Assembly (NCBI GenBank): GCA_018242685.1
Contig: JAFEBM010000020.1
Span: 1 to 64,000 of the forward strand
Direction: 5' to 3'
Source: Nitrospira sp.
GTDB lineage: Bacteria > Nitrospirota > Nitrospiria > Nitrospirales > Nitrospiraceae
DNA length: 64,000 bases
A program made the position numbers and the translations under genes. The notes below the pieces were generated by a model that worked only from the letters and a program-made list of their open reading frames with translations, was not told where the DNA came from and did not search any database. Positions 52,764-60,637 of this stretch are shown one piece after another. Position 1 is the first letter of the stretch. Each line of letters opens with the position of its first letter.

Positions 52764-54290
52764 TCAGCTAACCTCTCTCGTTTTCTTCTCCAACACTCTC
52801 CGCAGTTCAACCATCGCTAATGTATCTCGTGCACAATAGCGTAACAGCGCCTCCCGTATGGAATCCCGTTCCACCCAATCGCTTTCGAGAAAGACCATCC
52901 GGTAGTACTCGGCTGCCGCCTGCCCACCCTCTTGAATCGTGAGGTCGCCATACCCAAGCGACGGCACCACGGCCGGTAACACAGACTTAATCGAATACGA
53001 ACCATGAAAGGCGGGATGATAATAGTGACTTTTGATAACAGGGAGCAGATCCCATAACCGCTTCACAATCGCTTTGAACGCTGATTTATATTCCGGAAAG
53101 ATATCGGCCAGCTGGCGAATGATCGTTTCTTCATAGGCTGAGTAGACCACAATGCTGCCGGTTTCACCGAGCGATTCGAGGAGAGCCTCAGCCCAAGCCC
53201 GGCGAGGGTCCGATGCCTCACTGTGGAGAAACTCCTGGTGCGTGACCTCACCGGATTCGAGTTCAATGTGATTGGACCACTGAACTGGAAGGGACTGATA
53301 GGGCCTCGTGGAGGGAAACCGCGGCAATGCCAACATGACGGTTTCCGCATCGAGATGGTGAATAGGATAGCTTACGGAACGAAGGATGTGATCCAACCTC
53401 GGCGAAACCCATTCGACGTTGTCTTTGACCTTTCGTTGTACATCCGACAGCTTTGTTTCATCCGGAATTTCGTCGATCGTCATGATGCCCTGTCGGACAA
53501 GCTGACCGACGATCTCTTTCTTGCCCGGCAGATGATAGATCCAGCGCTGCGGTTTTTCCTTCGTACAATGAGCCCAGAAGGGGCATTCGTAGGGAGCATG
53601 GCAATGCTGATCGGGCTCGATCACCGGAGCCTGCGGTTCCAACAACATGGCTTTCATCGCAGCCAATCGTTCCGGTACCAGCCCTCGACGCTCTGTTACA
53701 GCTTCCGATATATTTTCAATCGAAAAGAGCGCTTGCAGATCAACCTCCCCGCCTTGATAGAAATACCCCGTATCGATATGCATCAGACAGGTCGCATCAA
53801 GCCTCACTCCAGCCCCTTGTACGACGTGACTTTGTATGGCTAGATCATCAAGGTGAACATCTTTCACCCTGGTGGATGATTTCACCTCGATCAAACGCCA
53901 AAACGACGATCCTCCATCGCCATTCTGTACGCGCTCTAAAATATCGACGCGCACAACGACTCCTTCATGCTCGAATGCGGCTTCGAAGACGGCGGGAATC
54001 TCGGAATCTTGAAGCAAGGCGGCGGTCTCCGTGATCGCCGCCTCCCGCCGACGAAATCCTGATTTGACCAGCACACCACCCCGAAAGCGTTGCTGCGCCA
54101 AGATCCCGATCTCGGTTCCCATGTCCAAGATCGCCTGCATCGACGCATCCGGCGGAGTCGCCAAGGCGGGTTGATGAATTTCCAGATAGAGCCGCTTGTG
54201 ACATTGCAATCCCGAGAGAAATTTTGATTTCGATAGACGGGGTGGTGCGAACGTCGTGGGAGATTCGTTGTGAACGTCGGCCATCGTCAT
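52764..54290 (-). CDS. DUF2779 protein (PD-(D/E)XK nuclease plus DEDD exonuclease-like)
   Basis: A 508-residue protein with the DUF2779 layout. The N-terminal part (LSKSKFLSGLQCHKRLYLE, then DILERVQ... and WRLIEVKSS) is a Cas4/RecB-like PD-(D/E)XK nuclease. A cysteine cluster (QHCHAPYECPFWAHC) probably holds an Fe-S cluster together with Cys 30. The second half (IHHLDAETVMLALPRF, VVYSAYEETIIRQL, YCARDTLAMVELRRVL) shows the acidic residues of a DnaQ/RNase H-like exonuclease. Family members are found beside phage-defence and mobile genes, but their biological role is unsettled. It shares the palindromic region with tRNA-Ser and diverges from a MATE gene. Confidence 0.8.
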   Translation of the reverse strand: MTMADVHNESPTTFAPPRLSKSKFLSGLQCHKRLYLEIHQPALATPPDASMQAILDMGTEIGILAQQRFRGGVLVKSGFRRREAAITETAALLQDSEIPAVFEAAFEHEGVVVRVDILERVQNGDGGSSFWRLIEVKSSTRVKDVHLDDLAIQSHVVQGAGVRLDATCLMHIDTGYFYQGGEVDLQALFSIENISEAVTERRGLVPERLAAMKAMLLEPQAPVIEPDQHCHAPYECPFWAHCTKEKPQRWIYHLPGKKEIVGQLVRQGIMTIDEIPDETKLSDVQRKVKDNVEWVSPRLDHILRSVSYPIHHLDAETVMLALPRFPSTRPYQSLPVQWSNHIELESGEVTHQEFLHSEASDPRRAWAEALLESLGETGSIVVYSAYEETIIRQLADIFPEYKSAFKAIVKRLWDLLPVIKSHYYHPAFHGSYSIKSVLPAVVPSLGYGDLTIQEGGQAAAEYYRMVFLESDWVERDSIREALLRYCARDTLAMVELRRVLEKKTREVS

Positions 54291-54357
54291 ACAATCCCTG
54301 ACACCATCAACGATTTGTCACATGACGGAAGGAGGAACTCTGTTAGGATAGCGCCCC

Positions 54358-55683
54358 ATGAGCAACGCTGTCACCCAGATCAGGCGGTCCGTAATGAGTT
54401 TGGCGCTCCCCGTCACGCTCACCACGTTTCTCCAACGGGCCGAAGGCATTGTCGCCGTCCTCTTGGTCGGCGGGCTGGGAGCCACGTCAATCGCCGCGGT
54501 CGGCCTAGGTCAACTGTTGGCTTTCGTGGCAACGACCTTGTTCTCCGGAATTTCGGTTGGGACGAATGTGATTGTCGCCCAATTATGGGGAGCGCGGCGC
54601 CGGCAAGACGCGGGAGAAGCAGCCCGTCATTTCTTATGGCTTTCGATCGGCCTATCGCTCGTGCTGGCCGGCCTTGGGATAACCGGCAATCAGTTCGTCA
54701 TGCAGCAACTCGGTGCGGAATCCGCCGTCATTGATCTCGCCCTCCCCTATTCGACCATCATCTTCCTCGTGATTCCCTGTACCATACTCATCCAAGTCTT
54801 GTCGTCCATCCTCCAAGGCACAGGCGACACGAAGACCCCCATGTACGGCCTGATCGGCGTTAATCTCCTCCATGTATGCCTTGCCTACCCCCTCATCTAC
54901 GGACACTGGGGATCTCCCGCATTGGGGCTTAAAGGCGCGGCCATCGCTGTCGGCCTCGCCGAAGCGACAGGGATGCTCTACCTCTTGCTGCGTTGTCGTC
55001 CTATTTTGAAAGAGTCGTCCACGCTGAGGCTTGACTTGATTCGATCGATCTGGGAGGTGGGAGCGTCGGTATCCGGTGAGCGCATCGTTCAACAGGCCGG
55101 CATCTTTATCTATACCAAACTCGTCCTCCTCTATGGCACCGTAGCCTACGCCGCGCACCAAGTCGGGCTATCGATTGAATCCTTCTCCTTCCTCCCCGGC
55201 TATGGATTTGCCATCGCAGCCGCCACCATGGTGGGGCAAAGCATCGGAGCCGGCAAATATACCAGAGCGAAACTTGAAAATTGGGAAGCCAATCGGCTGG
55301 CGATTGTGATCATGGCCGGGATGAGCCTCATCTTTTTCTTCTTCCCCTACACGTTGCTTCGTGCGTTCACCACCGATGAAGCCGTGATCGAACTTGGAAC
55401 CATGTTTTTAAAAATCGTCGCCCTATTGCAAGTCCCGCTGGCTCTCACCATGGTCCTGGCTGGATCGCTCCGGGGTGCCGGCGACACACGCTTCATTATG
55501 GGCGCCACGATGATCGGCATGTGGGGCGTTCGAGTCCCGTTGGCACTCATCGCCGCTCTCTGGGCGCGTCAATCCGTCTTCTACATTTGGGCAGCCATGA
55601 TCGCGGACTGGACGGTGCGGATGGGGTTGTTACTCTGGCGATATCAGTCCGAACGTTGGCGGCAGATTCAAGTCATTCGTTGA
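54358..55683 (+). CDS. MATE-family multidrug/cation efflux transporter
   Basis: A 441-residue, 12-helix MATE protein. Recognised are MSLALPVTLTTFLQRAEGIVAVLLVGGLG, AVGLGQLLAFVATTLFSGISVGTNVIVAQ, ILIQVLSSILQGTGDTKTPMYGL and LAGSLRGAGDTRFIMGATMIG. The two GxGDT segments mark the related halves. Such proteins export drugs or organic cations using Na+ or H+ gradients; the substrate is unknown. The 3' end overlaps the convergent membrane-protein gene by 16 bases. Confidence 0.9.
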   Translation: MSNAVTQIRRSVMSLALPVTLTTFLQRAEGIVAVLLVGGLGATSIAAVGLGQLLAFVATTLFSGISVGTNVIVAQLWGARRRQDAGEAARHFLWLSIGLSLVLAGLGITGNQFVMQQLGAESAVIDLALPYSTIIFLVIPCTILIQVLSSILQGTGDTKTPMYGLIGVNLLHVCLAYPLIYGHWGSPALGLKGAAIAVGLAEATGMLYLLLRCRPILKESSTLRLDLIRSIWEVGASVSGERIVQQAGIFIYTKLVLLYGTVAYAAHQVGLSIESFSFLPGYGFAIAAATMVGQSIGAGKYTRAKLENWEANRLAIVIMAGMSLIFFFFPYTLLRAFTTDEAVIELGTMFLKIVALLQVPLALTMVLAGSLRGAGDTRFIMGATMIGMWGVRVPLALIAALWARQSVFYIWAAMIADWTVRMGLLLWRYQSERWRQIQVIR

Positions 55684-56060
55684 TCCGACCAAGCATAGGC
55701 TGCTCCGAAACAGAGACCCGCCACTGCCGCCTGGATGAACACGTTCTCCGTATGGATAGCAATGGACCACCAGACAATGGCAGCTATGACACCCGATACC
55801 CCTCCAAGAAGAATCTTGCCGCCCGCAAGCCGGAGCCGGTCCGTGAAAACCACCCATGTGATCATATACACGACTCCGGCGGCAATCGACGCCCAGAGGT
55901 GCATAAGGTCGTGCTTGAAGAACCAGACTTGAATCGCCCCCGCAATCGCGCCGAGAATGATCCCCGTGATCGCTCGTTTGACTAACACGAAATAGTGAAA
56001 CGCGGTATCGGCCAATCTATCCTCCACTTGATAGCCAAGCTTATGAGCCCTCTTGTGCAC
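55668..56060 (-). CDS. Small multi-pass membrane protein, unknown
   Basis: A protein of about 130 residues (GTG 56060 start assumed). A short basic N-terminus is followed by four hydrophobic helices (AITGIILGAIAGAIQVWFF, LWASIAAGVVYMITWVVF, ILLGGVSGVIAAIVWWSI and VFIQAAVAGLCFGAAYAW). The frame is open to 56294, but its first part is a shadow of the upstream gene. No family is recognised; an integral membrane role is all that can be said. The start is uncertain (GTG 56027 also possible). Confidence 0.5.
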   Translation of the reverse strand: MHKRAHKLGYQVEDRLADTAFHYFVLVKRAITGIILGAIAGAIQVWFFKHDLMHLWASIAAGVVYMITWVVFTDRLRLAGGKILLGGVSGVIAAIVWWSIAIHTENVFIQAAVAGLCFGAAYAWSDQRMT

Positions 56061-56197
56061 TACTGGGACGTATGACGTGATGTCCTTCTGACTGATGGAA
56101 CAACCAACCCAAAGGACTCTACCGATCGAGCCGTCGAGACGACCGTCTGGGAACCACGTGTCAGGTTGCTGGCGCCAAGCGCAACGACGCGAACCAT
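56060..56197 (-). pseudogene. Truncated gene fragment of ALGASNLTRG-type family
   Basis: A 45-codon frame from ATG 56197 reads VVALGASNLTRGSQTVVST, the conserved N-terminal nucleophile-type pattern (GASNLxRG) I associate with a family of SGNH/GDSL-like hydrolase proteins in Nitrospirota and Planctomycetes. It breaks off after about 30 residues and stops at TAG 56060. Full relatives are some 250-300 residues. Recognition rests on one motif, so certainty is limited. Confidence 0.4.
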
Positions 56198-56211
56198 TGC
56201 TCTCGGTCAGA

Positions 56212-57558
56212 TCACGACCTAGGAGGACAGGTCGTTTGCCTGGTATCGCGTCCCGGTCCTTTGGTGATTTCGATAAGCGCGACGCCTTTGACATTGGCGC
56301 AGAGATCCCCCAGACCCGGCGTGATCAGGCGGAACGGGCCTCCCTTGGTGTCAGGTAACGATGCTCCGTCAAGTTCGTAAACGAGAACCCCATGTGCTCT
56401 GGCCTGATCAAGTGTGAGACAGGCGGAGTACTTTCCATCCGAGGCGTGAAACGCAACGTGATCGGCACCGATCATCAAAGCCGGAACATCGAGCAACCCC
56501 TTCAACCAAATCCCCTGTCCCTTCATACCGGGCATGACTGTCGAAACATCCACATGATGCTCGGCCGGTAATGACGCGATCGCTGCACGATCGAAGGACA
56601 GTGGCTGAACCACAGCGCCCTCTATTCGCACGCGCCCCTGACCGGTCTGCTCCTTCTCCGTGATCGCCTTGATCATCGCCGTCAAGGCTTCGTTCACCGG
56701 TGTCGGAATGCCGAAGTCCCTCCCCTTCTTGACGATGAAGCCATTCAGGTAATCGATTTCTGTCGGACGTCCCGCTTTCCAATCGTCATACATGGAGGTA
56801 TGGATATCACGAATCTCTTGTGAGGCTTTCACCACTCGTTCGGCCATGTCCGGCGGCAAAGGCACTTTCAACGTCGCCGACACTGCCGCCACTTCTCCCA
56901 CGATCTGCCGGATCACGCCCGCCATCTCTGGATGGTCGAGCGCTTTGGCCACATGGTCATCAATGAGCACGGTGATGGGATTGAAGACACAGTTCCAACA
57001 CATCTTCTCCCACTTGCTGCGGCGAATGTCTTTGGACAAGTGGCAAGGAACGCCCGCTGAAGTGAACAGGTCATGGATAGCGAGAAGACGCTCGCTCTCA
57101 TACCCCATCAGTTCGCCGATCGCCAAGGCTCCTTTTTTATAATGTTCGATCACGCCGGGCTCGACGATTTTGGAATAGATATAGGCGACGCCGCCGACTA
57201 CACAATCCCGTTGGAGTCGCGCAAGCAGACGGTCTTCGGTATCGATGCCGTTTTGCAACGTAAGAATCACGGTTTTTTCGGTCAGCACCGGTTCGATCTG
57301 GTTCAGAACTTCGTCGAGGTCATAGGCTTTCACGCCGAGCACGATGAGATCTGGACGCGGGAGCTGACGCGCATCCGAGGCTGCTTGAGGCTTGACCGTA
57401 AATGTTCCATCGACGCTGCGGATCGTCAATCCGTTTTGTTTCACCACCGCCAGCGTGTTCGGCCGCAGCAAAAACGACACATCGGGATTCTTCTTGGCCA
57501 ATCGCGCTCCAAAAAATCCACCGACCGAGCCGGCGCCGATCATTAAAATCTGTTTCAT
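56212..57558 (-). CDS. Ketopantoate reductase fused to a molybdopterin-oxidoreductase-like domain
   Basis: A 448-residue fusion. Residues 1-305 are a ketopantoate reductase (PanE/ApbA, NADPH-dependent reduction of 2-dehydropantoate to pantoate): IGAGSVGGFFGARL, VILTLQNGIDTED, KWEKMCWNCVFNP with the catalytic Lys, and DIHTSMYDDWKAGRPTEIDYLNGF. Residues about 305-435 form a separate domain (IWLKGLLDVPALMIGADHVAF, VLVYELDGASLP, GGPFRLITPG) that follows the sulfite-oxidase/MsrP molybdopterin fold but has no Cys where the Mo ligand should be. It could be a regulator or an altered binding domain. The first part alone would supply CoA precursors. Confidence 0.8.
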   Translation of the reverse strand: MKQILMIGAGSVGGFFGARLAKKNPDVSFLLRPNTLAVVKQNGLTIRSVDGTFTVKPQAASDARQLPRPDLIVLGVKAYDLDEVLNQIEPVLTEKTVILTLQNGIDTEDRLLARLQRDCVVGGVAYIYSKIVEPGVIEHYKKGALAIGELMGYESERLLAIHDLFTSAGVPCHLSKDIRRSKWEKMCWNCVFNPITVLIDDHVAKALDHPEMAGVIRQIVGEVAAVSATLKVPLPPDMAERVVKASQEIRDIHTSMYDDWKAGRPTEIDYLNGFIVKKGRDFGIPTPVNEALTAMIKAITEKEQTGQGRVRIEGAVVQPLSFDRAAIASLPAEHHVDVSTVMPGMKGQGIWLKGLLDVPALMIGADHVAFHASDGKYSACLTLDQARAHGVLVYELDGASLPDTKGGPFRLITPGLGDLCANVKGVALIEITKGPGRDTRQTTCPPRS

Positions 57559-57647
57559 GCTCTCATCCTCATAGTTGTCTGCGAAACGGGCGTACTATAG
57601 CATGCGGTTGCGCGGCGACGCAGCCGCACTTAGAGGACCGGAATATC

Positions 57648-58382
57648 ATGGCGCCTGGATCTGATCTTGGAATTGTGAGACGACAACTTTCTGCGGCCCG
57701 AAGCATCACCGTGCTCACCGGTGCCGGGATCTCGGCCGACAGCGGCGTGCCGACATTTCGCGGCACGGACGGCTTATGGAAGAACTTTCGCGCCGAGGAT
57801 CTGGCGACGCCTAAGGCCTTCGAGCGAGATCCCCGCCTCGTGTGGGAGTGGTACAACTGGCGGCGCGAGCTGATCGCCACAAAACAGCCGAACCCCGCTC
57901 ACAAAGCTATCGTCGAACTGGAGCGACGCTCTCCAGACTTTTGGCTGATTACTCAAAACGTGGACGGGCTGCATCGAGACGCAGGCTCACAGAAAGTCTC
58001 TGAGATTCATGGCAACATCTGGAAAGTTCGCTGCACCGGCTGTGGCGTGGTAGAAAACAACCGCGATATGCCGATTGCCATCCTCCCGTCCTGTGCCCAT
58101 TGCGGGTCGCTGCTCCGGCCCCATATTGTCTGGTTCGGAGAATCCTTATTTGCCGACGACCTCGACTGCTGCGCCAGTGCACTCAACCGCTGCGACGTCT
58201 TGCTCGTCATCGGCACATCCGGAGTCGTCTACCCAGCTGCTGGGTTCGCATCCGTTGCCAAAGAAGCCGGTGCATTCGTCGCCGAAATCAATCTTGACCC
58301 CACCCCACAGTCGGCGCTGGTCGACATCTCACTGCAGGGCCGCGCGAAAGATCTCGTGCCGTTACTGCTCGAACCGGTCTAG
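57648..58382 (+). CDS. NAD-dependent sirtuin deacylase (CobB-like)
   Basis: A 244-residue sirtuin. NAD binding is shown by LTGAGISADSGVPTFRG, the catalytic block is TQNVDGLHRDAG with His in SEIHGNIW, the Zn finger uses CTGC and CAHCG, and RPHIVWFGE and GTSGVVYPAA close the site. The tetrad Tyr 69-Asn-Trp-Arg 72 (EWYNWRR) matches the Y-x-x-R pair that gives SIRT5/CobB proteins activity on succinyl- or malonyl-lysine, so desuccinylation is likely besides deacetylation. ATG 57648 is chosen; the open frame before it is a shadow of the neighbouring gene. It converges with the HAD gene (21-base overlap). Confidence 0.9.
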   Translation: MAPGSDLGIVRRQLSAARSITVLTGAGISADSGVPTFRGTDGLWKNFRAEDLATPKAFERDPRLVWEWYNWRRELIATKQPNPAHKAIVELERRSPDFWLITQNVDGLHRDAGSQKVSEIHGNIWKVRCTGCGVVENNRDMPIAILPSCAHCGSLLRPHIVWFGESLFADDLDCCASALNRCDVLLVIGTSGVVYPAAGFASVAKEAGAFVAEINLDPTPQSALVDISLQGRAKDLVPLLLEPV

Positions 58383-59090
58383 GAACGGGAACAACCCTTC
58401 CAAGCTTCTGATAATCTGAACGCCGCTTACTTCTTGCTGCTTACCGTCACGATCCAACAGGACGGCCTGAAGACCGGCTTTCGTCGCCCCTTCCACGTCG
58501 TCTCGCAGACTATCCCCGACGTGCAAAGCCTCTTCCGGATCGACCGCATGTTTCTCCAGTGCGACTTGAAAGATCTGTGGGGCCGGTTTTGCGGCCTGAG
58601 CCAAACTTGAGATAGTCACCGTGTCGAAGGCATCGGCGATTCCGAGTCCACGCAGCACGGTAAAGAGACGGGAATCAAAATTCGAGATGATCCCGAGCTC
58701 CAGATTTTGCGCTTTGAGCCGAGTCAAGGTGGACACGGTTTCAGGAAACAAGCGCCATGATCGATGGTCCTCAAACACACGAAACACGTGATCGAAGAAC
58801 TCGTCGAATCGCTCGAACATACCCACACGATAGAAGACGTGATGAACGATATCGAACCACCACAGCCGTTCACTCTGCTTAATTCGTGCCGGTTCAGCCG
58901 CGGAAAAGACCGGCGGCGTGGCTTCGCGGAACGCTCGCCTGAACGCCTGTTGGATCGCGACCAACGAATCTGGTTTCTGTGGAAAGCCGAATTCAACCGC
59001 ATGTCGAAGATAGATTTCAGCGACCGACCCCTGCACGTGAAAGAGGGTATCGGCTGCATCGAAAAACACAACTCGGATCGATGAACTCAT
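58362..59090 (-). CDS. HAD-superfamily hydrolase
   Basis: A 242-residue HAD protein of the C1-cap type. Motif I reads FFDAADTLFHV, with Asp 10 as nucleophile but Ala instead of the usual Asp two residues later, as in HDHD3-like members. Motif II is IISNFDSRL, motif III is in AAKPAPQIFQ (Lys), and motif IV is HVGDSLRDDVEGA. The absent general-acid Asp in motif I suggests reduced phosphatase activity or another substrate. It starts with ATG 59090 and its stop lies within the sirtuin gene's 3' end. Confidence 0.8.
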   Translation of the reverse strand: MSSSIRVVFFDAADTLFHVQGSVAEIYLRHAVEFGFPQKPDSLVAIQQAFRRAFREATPPVFSAAEPARIKQSERLWWFDIVHHVFYRVGMFERFDEFFDHVFRVFEDHRSWRLFPETVSTLTRLKAQNLELGIISNFDSRLFTVLRGLGIADAFDTVTISSLAQAAKPAPQIFQVALEKHAVDPEEALHVGDSLRDDVEGATKAGLQAVLLDRDGKQQEVSGVQIIRSLEGLFPFLDRFEQ

Positions 59091-59231
59091 GACCGGTCTA
59101 CCCTGATCTCATTTCGGCAACCGAAGCGTGCCGAAATACATCGCGAATCCAATCACCTATCGACGGTTTTCTTGACAAAGAATACCCCCCTTGCTAGCTT
59201 CGAAGAAACTAAAAAGTTGGGAGAAGTTTTC

Positions 59232-60377
59232 ATGGCTTCGCCGATCTTTGTGGTGGATAGCAGCCCCGCGGTGAGACGGCTGGTAGAACAAATCTCAATT
59301 CCGGAAGGATTTGAGGTCGTTGGGTTTCAAGACGGACCAGCCGCCCTTGAGGCCGCTCGACGAAGCTCGCCATCGCTGATCATCGCGGACTACCATCTCG
59401 ACAACATGACGTTTTCCGGGTTTTGTAAGGAGATCAACAAACTGGACAACCTGACAGAAACCTATCTCATTTCGTTGGTGAATCCGGCGGATCGACCGGA
59501 CGAAAACCTCCTTCGCACGTTGGGTGTCAAAGCATTTCTGAAGAAACCGTTTCAATCTGAGGATTTGCTCGGCGTGCTGAAATCTCTTCAACAGAAGCAA
59601 ATTGATGTCTCGAACGGCAAGAGCCTGAAACGACGCGTCTGGCCGCCGACTTCGACCTCAACCAATTCCGATGATGAGGGGATCAACCACCTGGCAAGCG
59701 ACGACAATCAAGAGGAAGTTATGGACCAGCCTGGCATCTCGTCGAGTGCATCGCCGACGTCACCAATCTCCGCTGCGGCCCCTGAAGATACCATGAAGGG
59801 CCTCTTCGATCATCTCTTGCAATCGATGACCACACGAAGCCAGCAGAGTCTTGCTGAGCTGCTCCCTCGTGCGATCGACGAGAAATTGGCAACCTATGTC
59901 CGACCGACCGTTCAGAAAGAGGTGCAAGCACAGCTAGGAAGCATCCTCTCCCAGGAATATCTCACAACGATCATTCAACCCCTGGTCTCTCAGACATTGC
60001 CCTCACTCATCAGAAAAGAACTCGAGGCCAGCGAGCCCATCATCCGGCAAACCGTGGCCGATGTAGCCAAAGTCGCCATCGGAGAGACCGTCGATCGACA
60101 GGTCAAGGATCAGGTCGAATCCGGAATCCATCAACACCTACCCACGATCGTGCGGGAACAGGTAGGAACGGTCGATCAGCTGGTCAAAGATGAGCTTCAA
60201 CGTGCGGTACTGAAACAGGCCCCGCTACTGGCAGATGACTTGGTAAGAGCCGCAGTTGGAGAAACCATCGAGCAGGCTGTTCAGCGAATCGTGCCTGATG
60301 TCGCCGAGCAGCACATCAAGGCTGAGCTCAGACGTCTGATCGAGACTGAAGAAGCATCACAGTCCTCTCAGGCCTAA
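59232..60377 (+). CDS. Response regulator receiver domain with long helical C-terminus
   Basis: A 381-residue protein. The receiver domain (1-120) has the phosphorylated Asp 53 in IIADYHLD, Ser/Thr-type SLVN, and Lys 104-105 in FLKKPF, all as in CheY-like folds. A 60-residue Ser/Thr/Asp linker leads into about 170 residues of repeated amphipathic helices (VRPTVQKEVQAQLG, IIRQTVADVAKVAIGETV, DLVRAAVGETIEQAVQR), with no known output domain. Such regulators often act by protein-protein contact, for example in polarity or motility. No kinase is nearby. ATG 59232 has GGAGAAG upstream and is preferred to ACG/TTG alternatives. Confidence 0.8.
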   Translation: MASPIFVVDSSPAVRRLVEQISIPEGFEVVGFQDGPAALEAARRSSPSLIIADYHLDNMTFSGFCKEINKLDNLTETYLISLVNPADRPDENLLRTLGVKAFLKKPFQSEDLLGVLKSLQQKQIDVSNGKSLKRRVWPPTSTSTNSDDEGINHLASDDNQEEVMDQPGISSSASPTSPISAAAPEDTMKGLFDHLLQSMTTRSQQSLAELLPRAIDEKLATYVRPTVQKEVQAQLGSILSQEYLTTIIQPLVSQTLPSLIRKELEASEPIIRQTVADVAKVAIGETVDRQVKDQVESGIHQHLPTIVREQVGTVDQLVKDELQRAVLKQAPLLADDLVRAAVGETIEQAVQRIVPDVAEQHIKAELRRLIETEEASQSSQA

Positions 60378-60487
60378 CTTTTCTTGCCCCGTTTCCCTCG
60401 TCGAGCCTTGGCCAGGCCTTTCATCCGTTTGACATTCTTCCGGTGTTTCTTTCGCGTCTTCCGATCCTTCTCACGACCTCGTGCCAT
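60374..60487 (-). CDS. 37-residue very basic protein
   Basis: A reverse-strand gene of 38 codons with a strong ribosome-binding site (AGGAGG) 3 bases before ATG 60487. The product (MARGREKDRKTRKKHRKN...) is made of about 50% Lys/Arg and ends in RRGKRGKKS, like small ribosomal or RNA-binding proteins. Its stop overlaps the response regulator stop (tail-to-tail, 4 bases). Not recognised as a named ribosomal protein; an RNA-binding role is inference. Confidence 0.6.
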   Translation of the reverse strand: MARGREKDRKTRKKHRKNVKRMKGLAKARRGKRGKKS

Positions 60488-60637
60488 GATCCTCCTACTA
60501 TGATGTGTTTGATGATCTCTTTATGGGCGACTGTATAGCACATGCCTCAAAAGGCCACAAGCAGAGACTCGCGCCATTTTCTGTATGAGACGGACATGCT
60601 AAGATGCCGGACCTCACGCTTAGAGTCCGGTGGAGCG

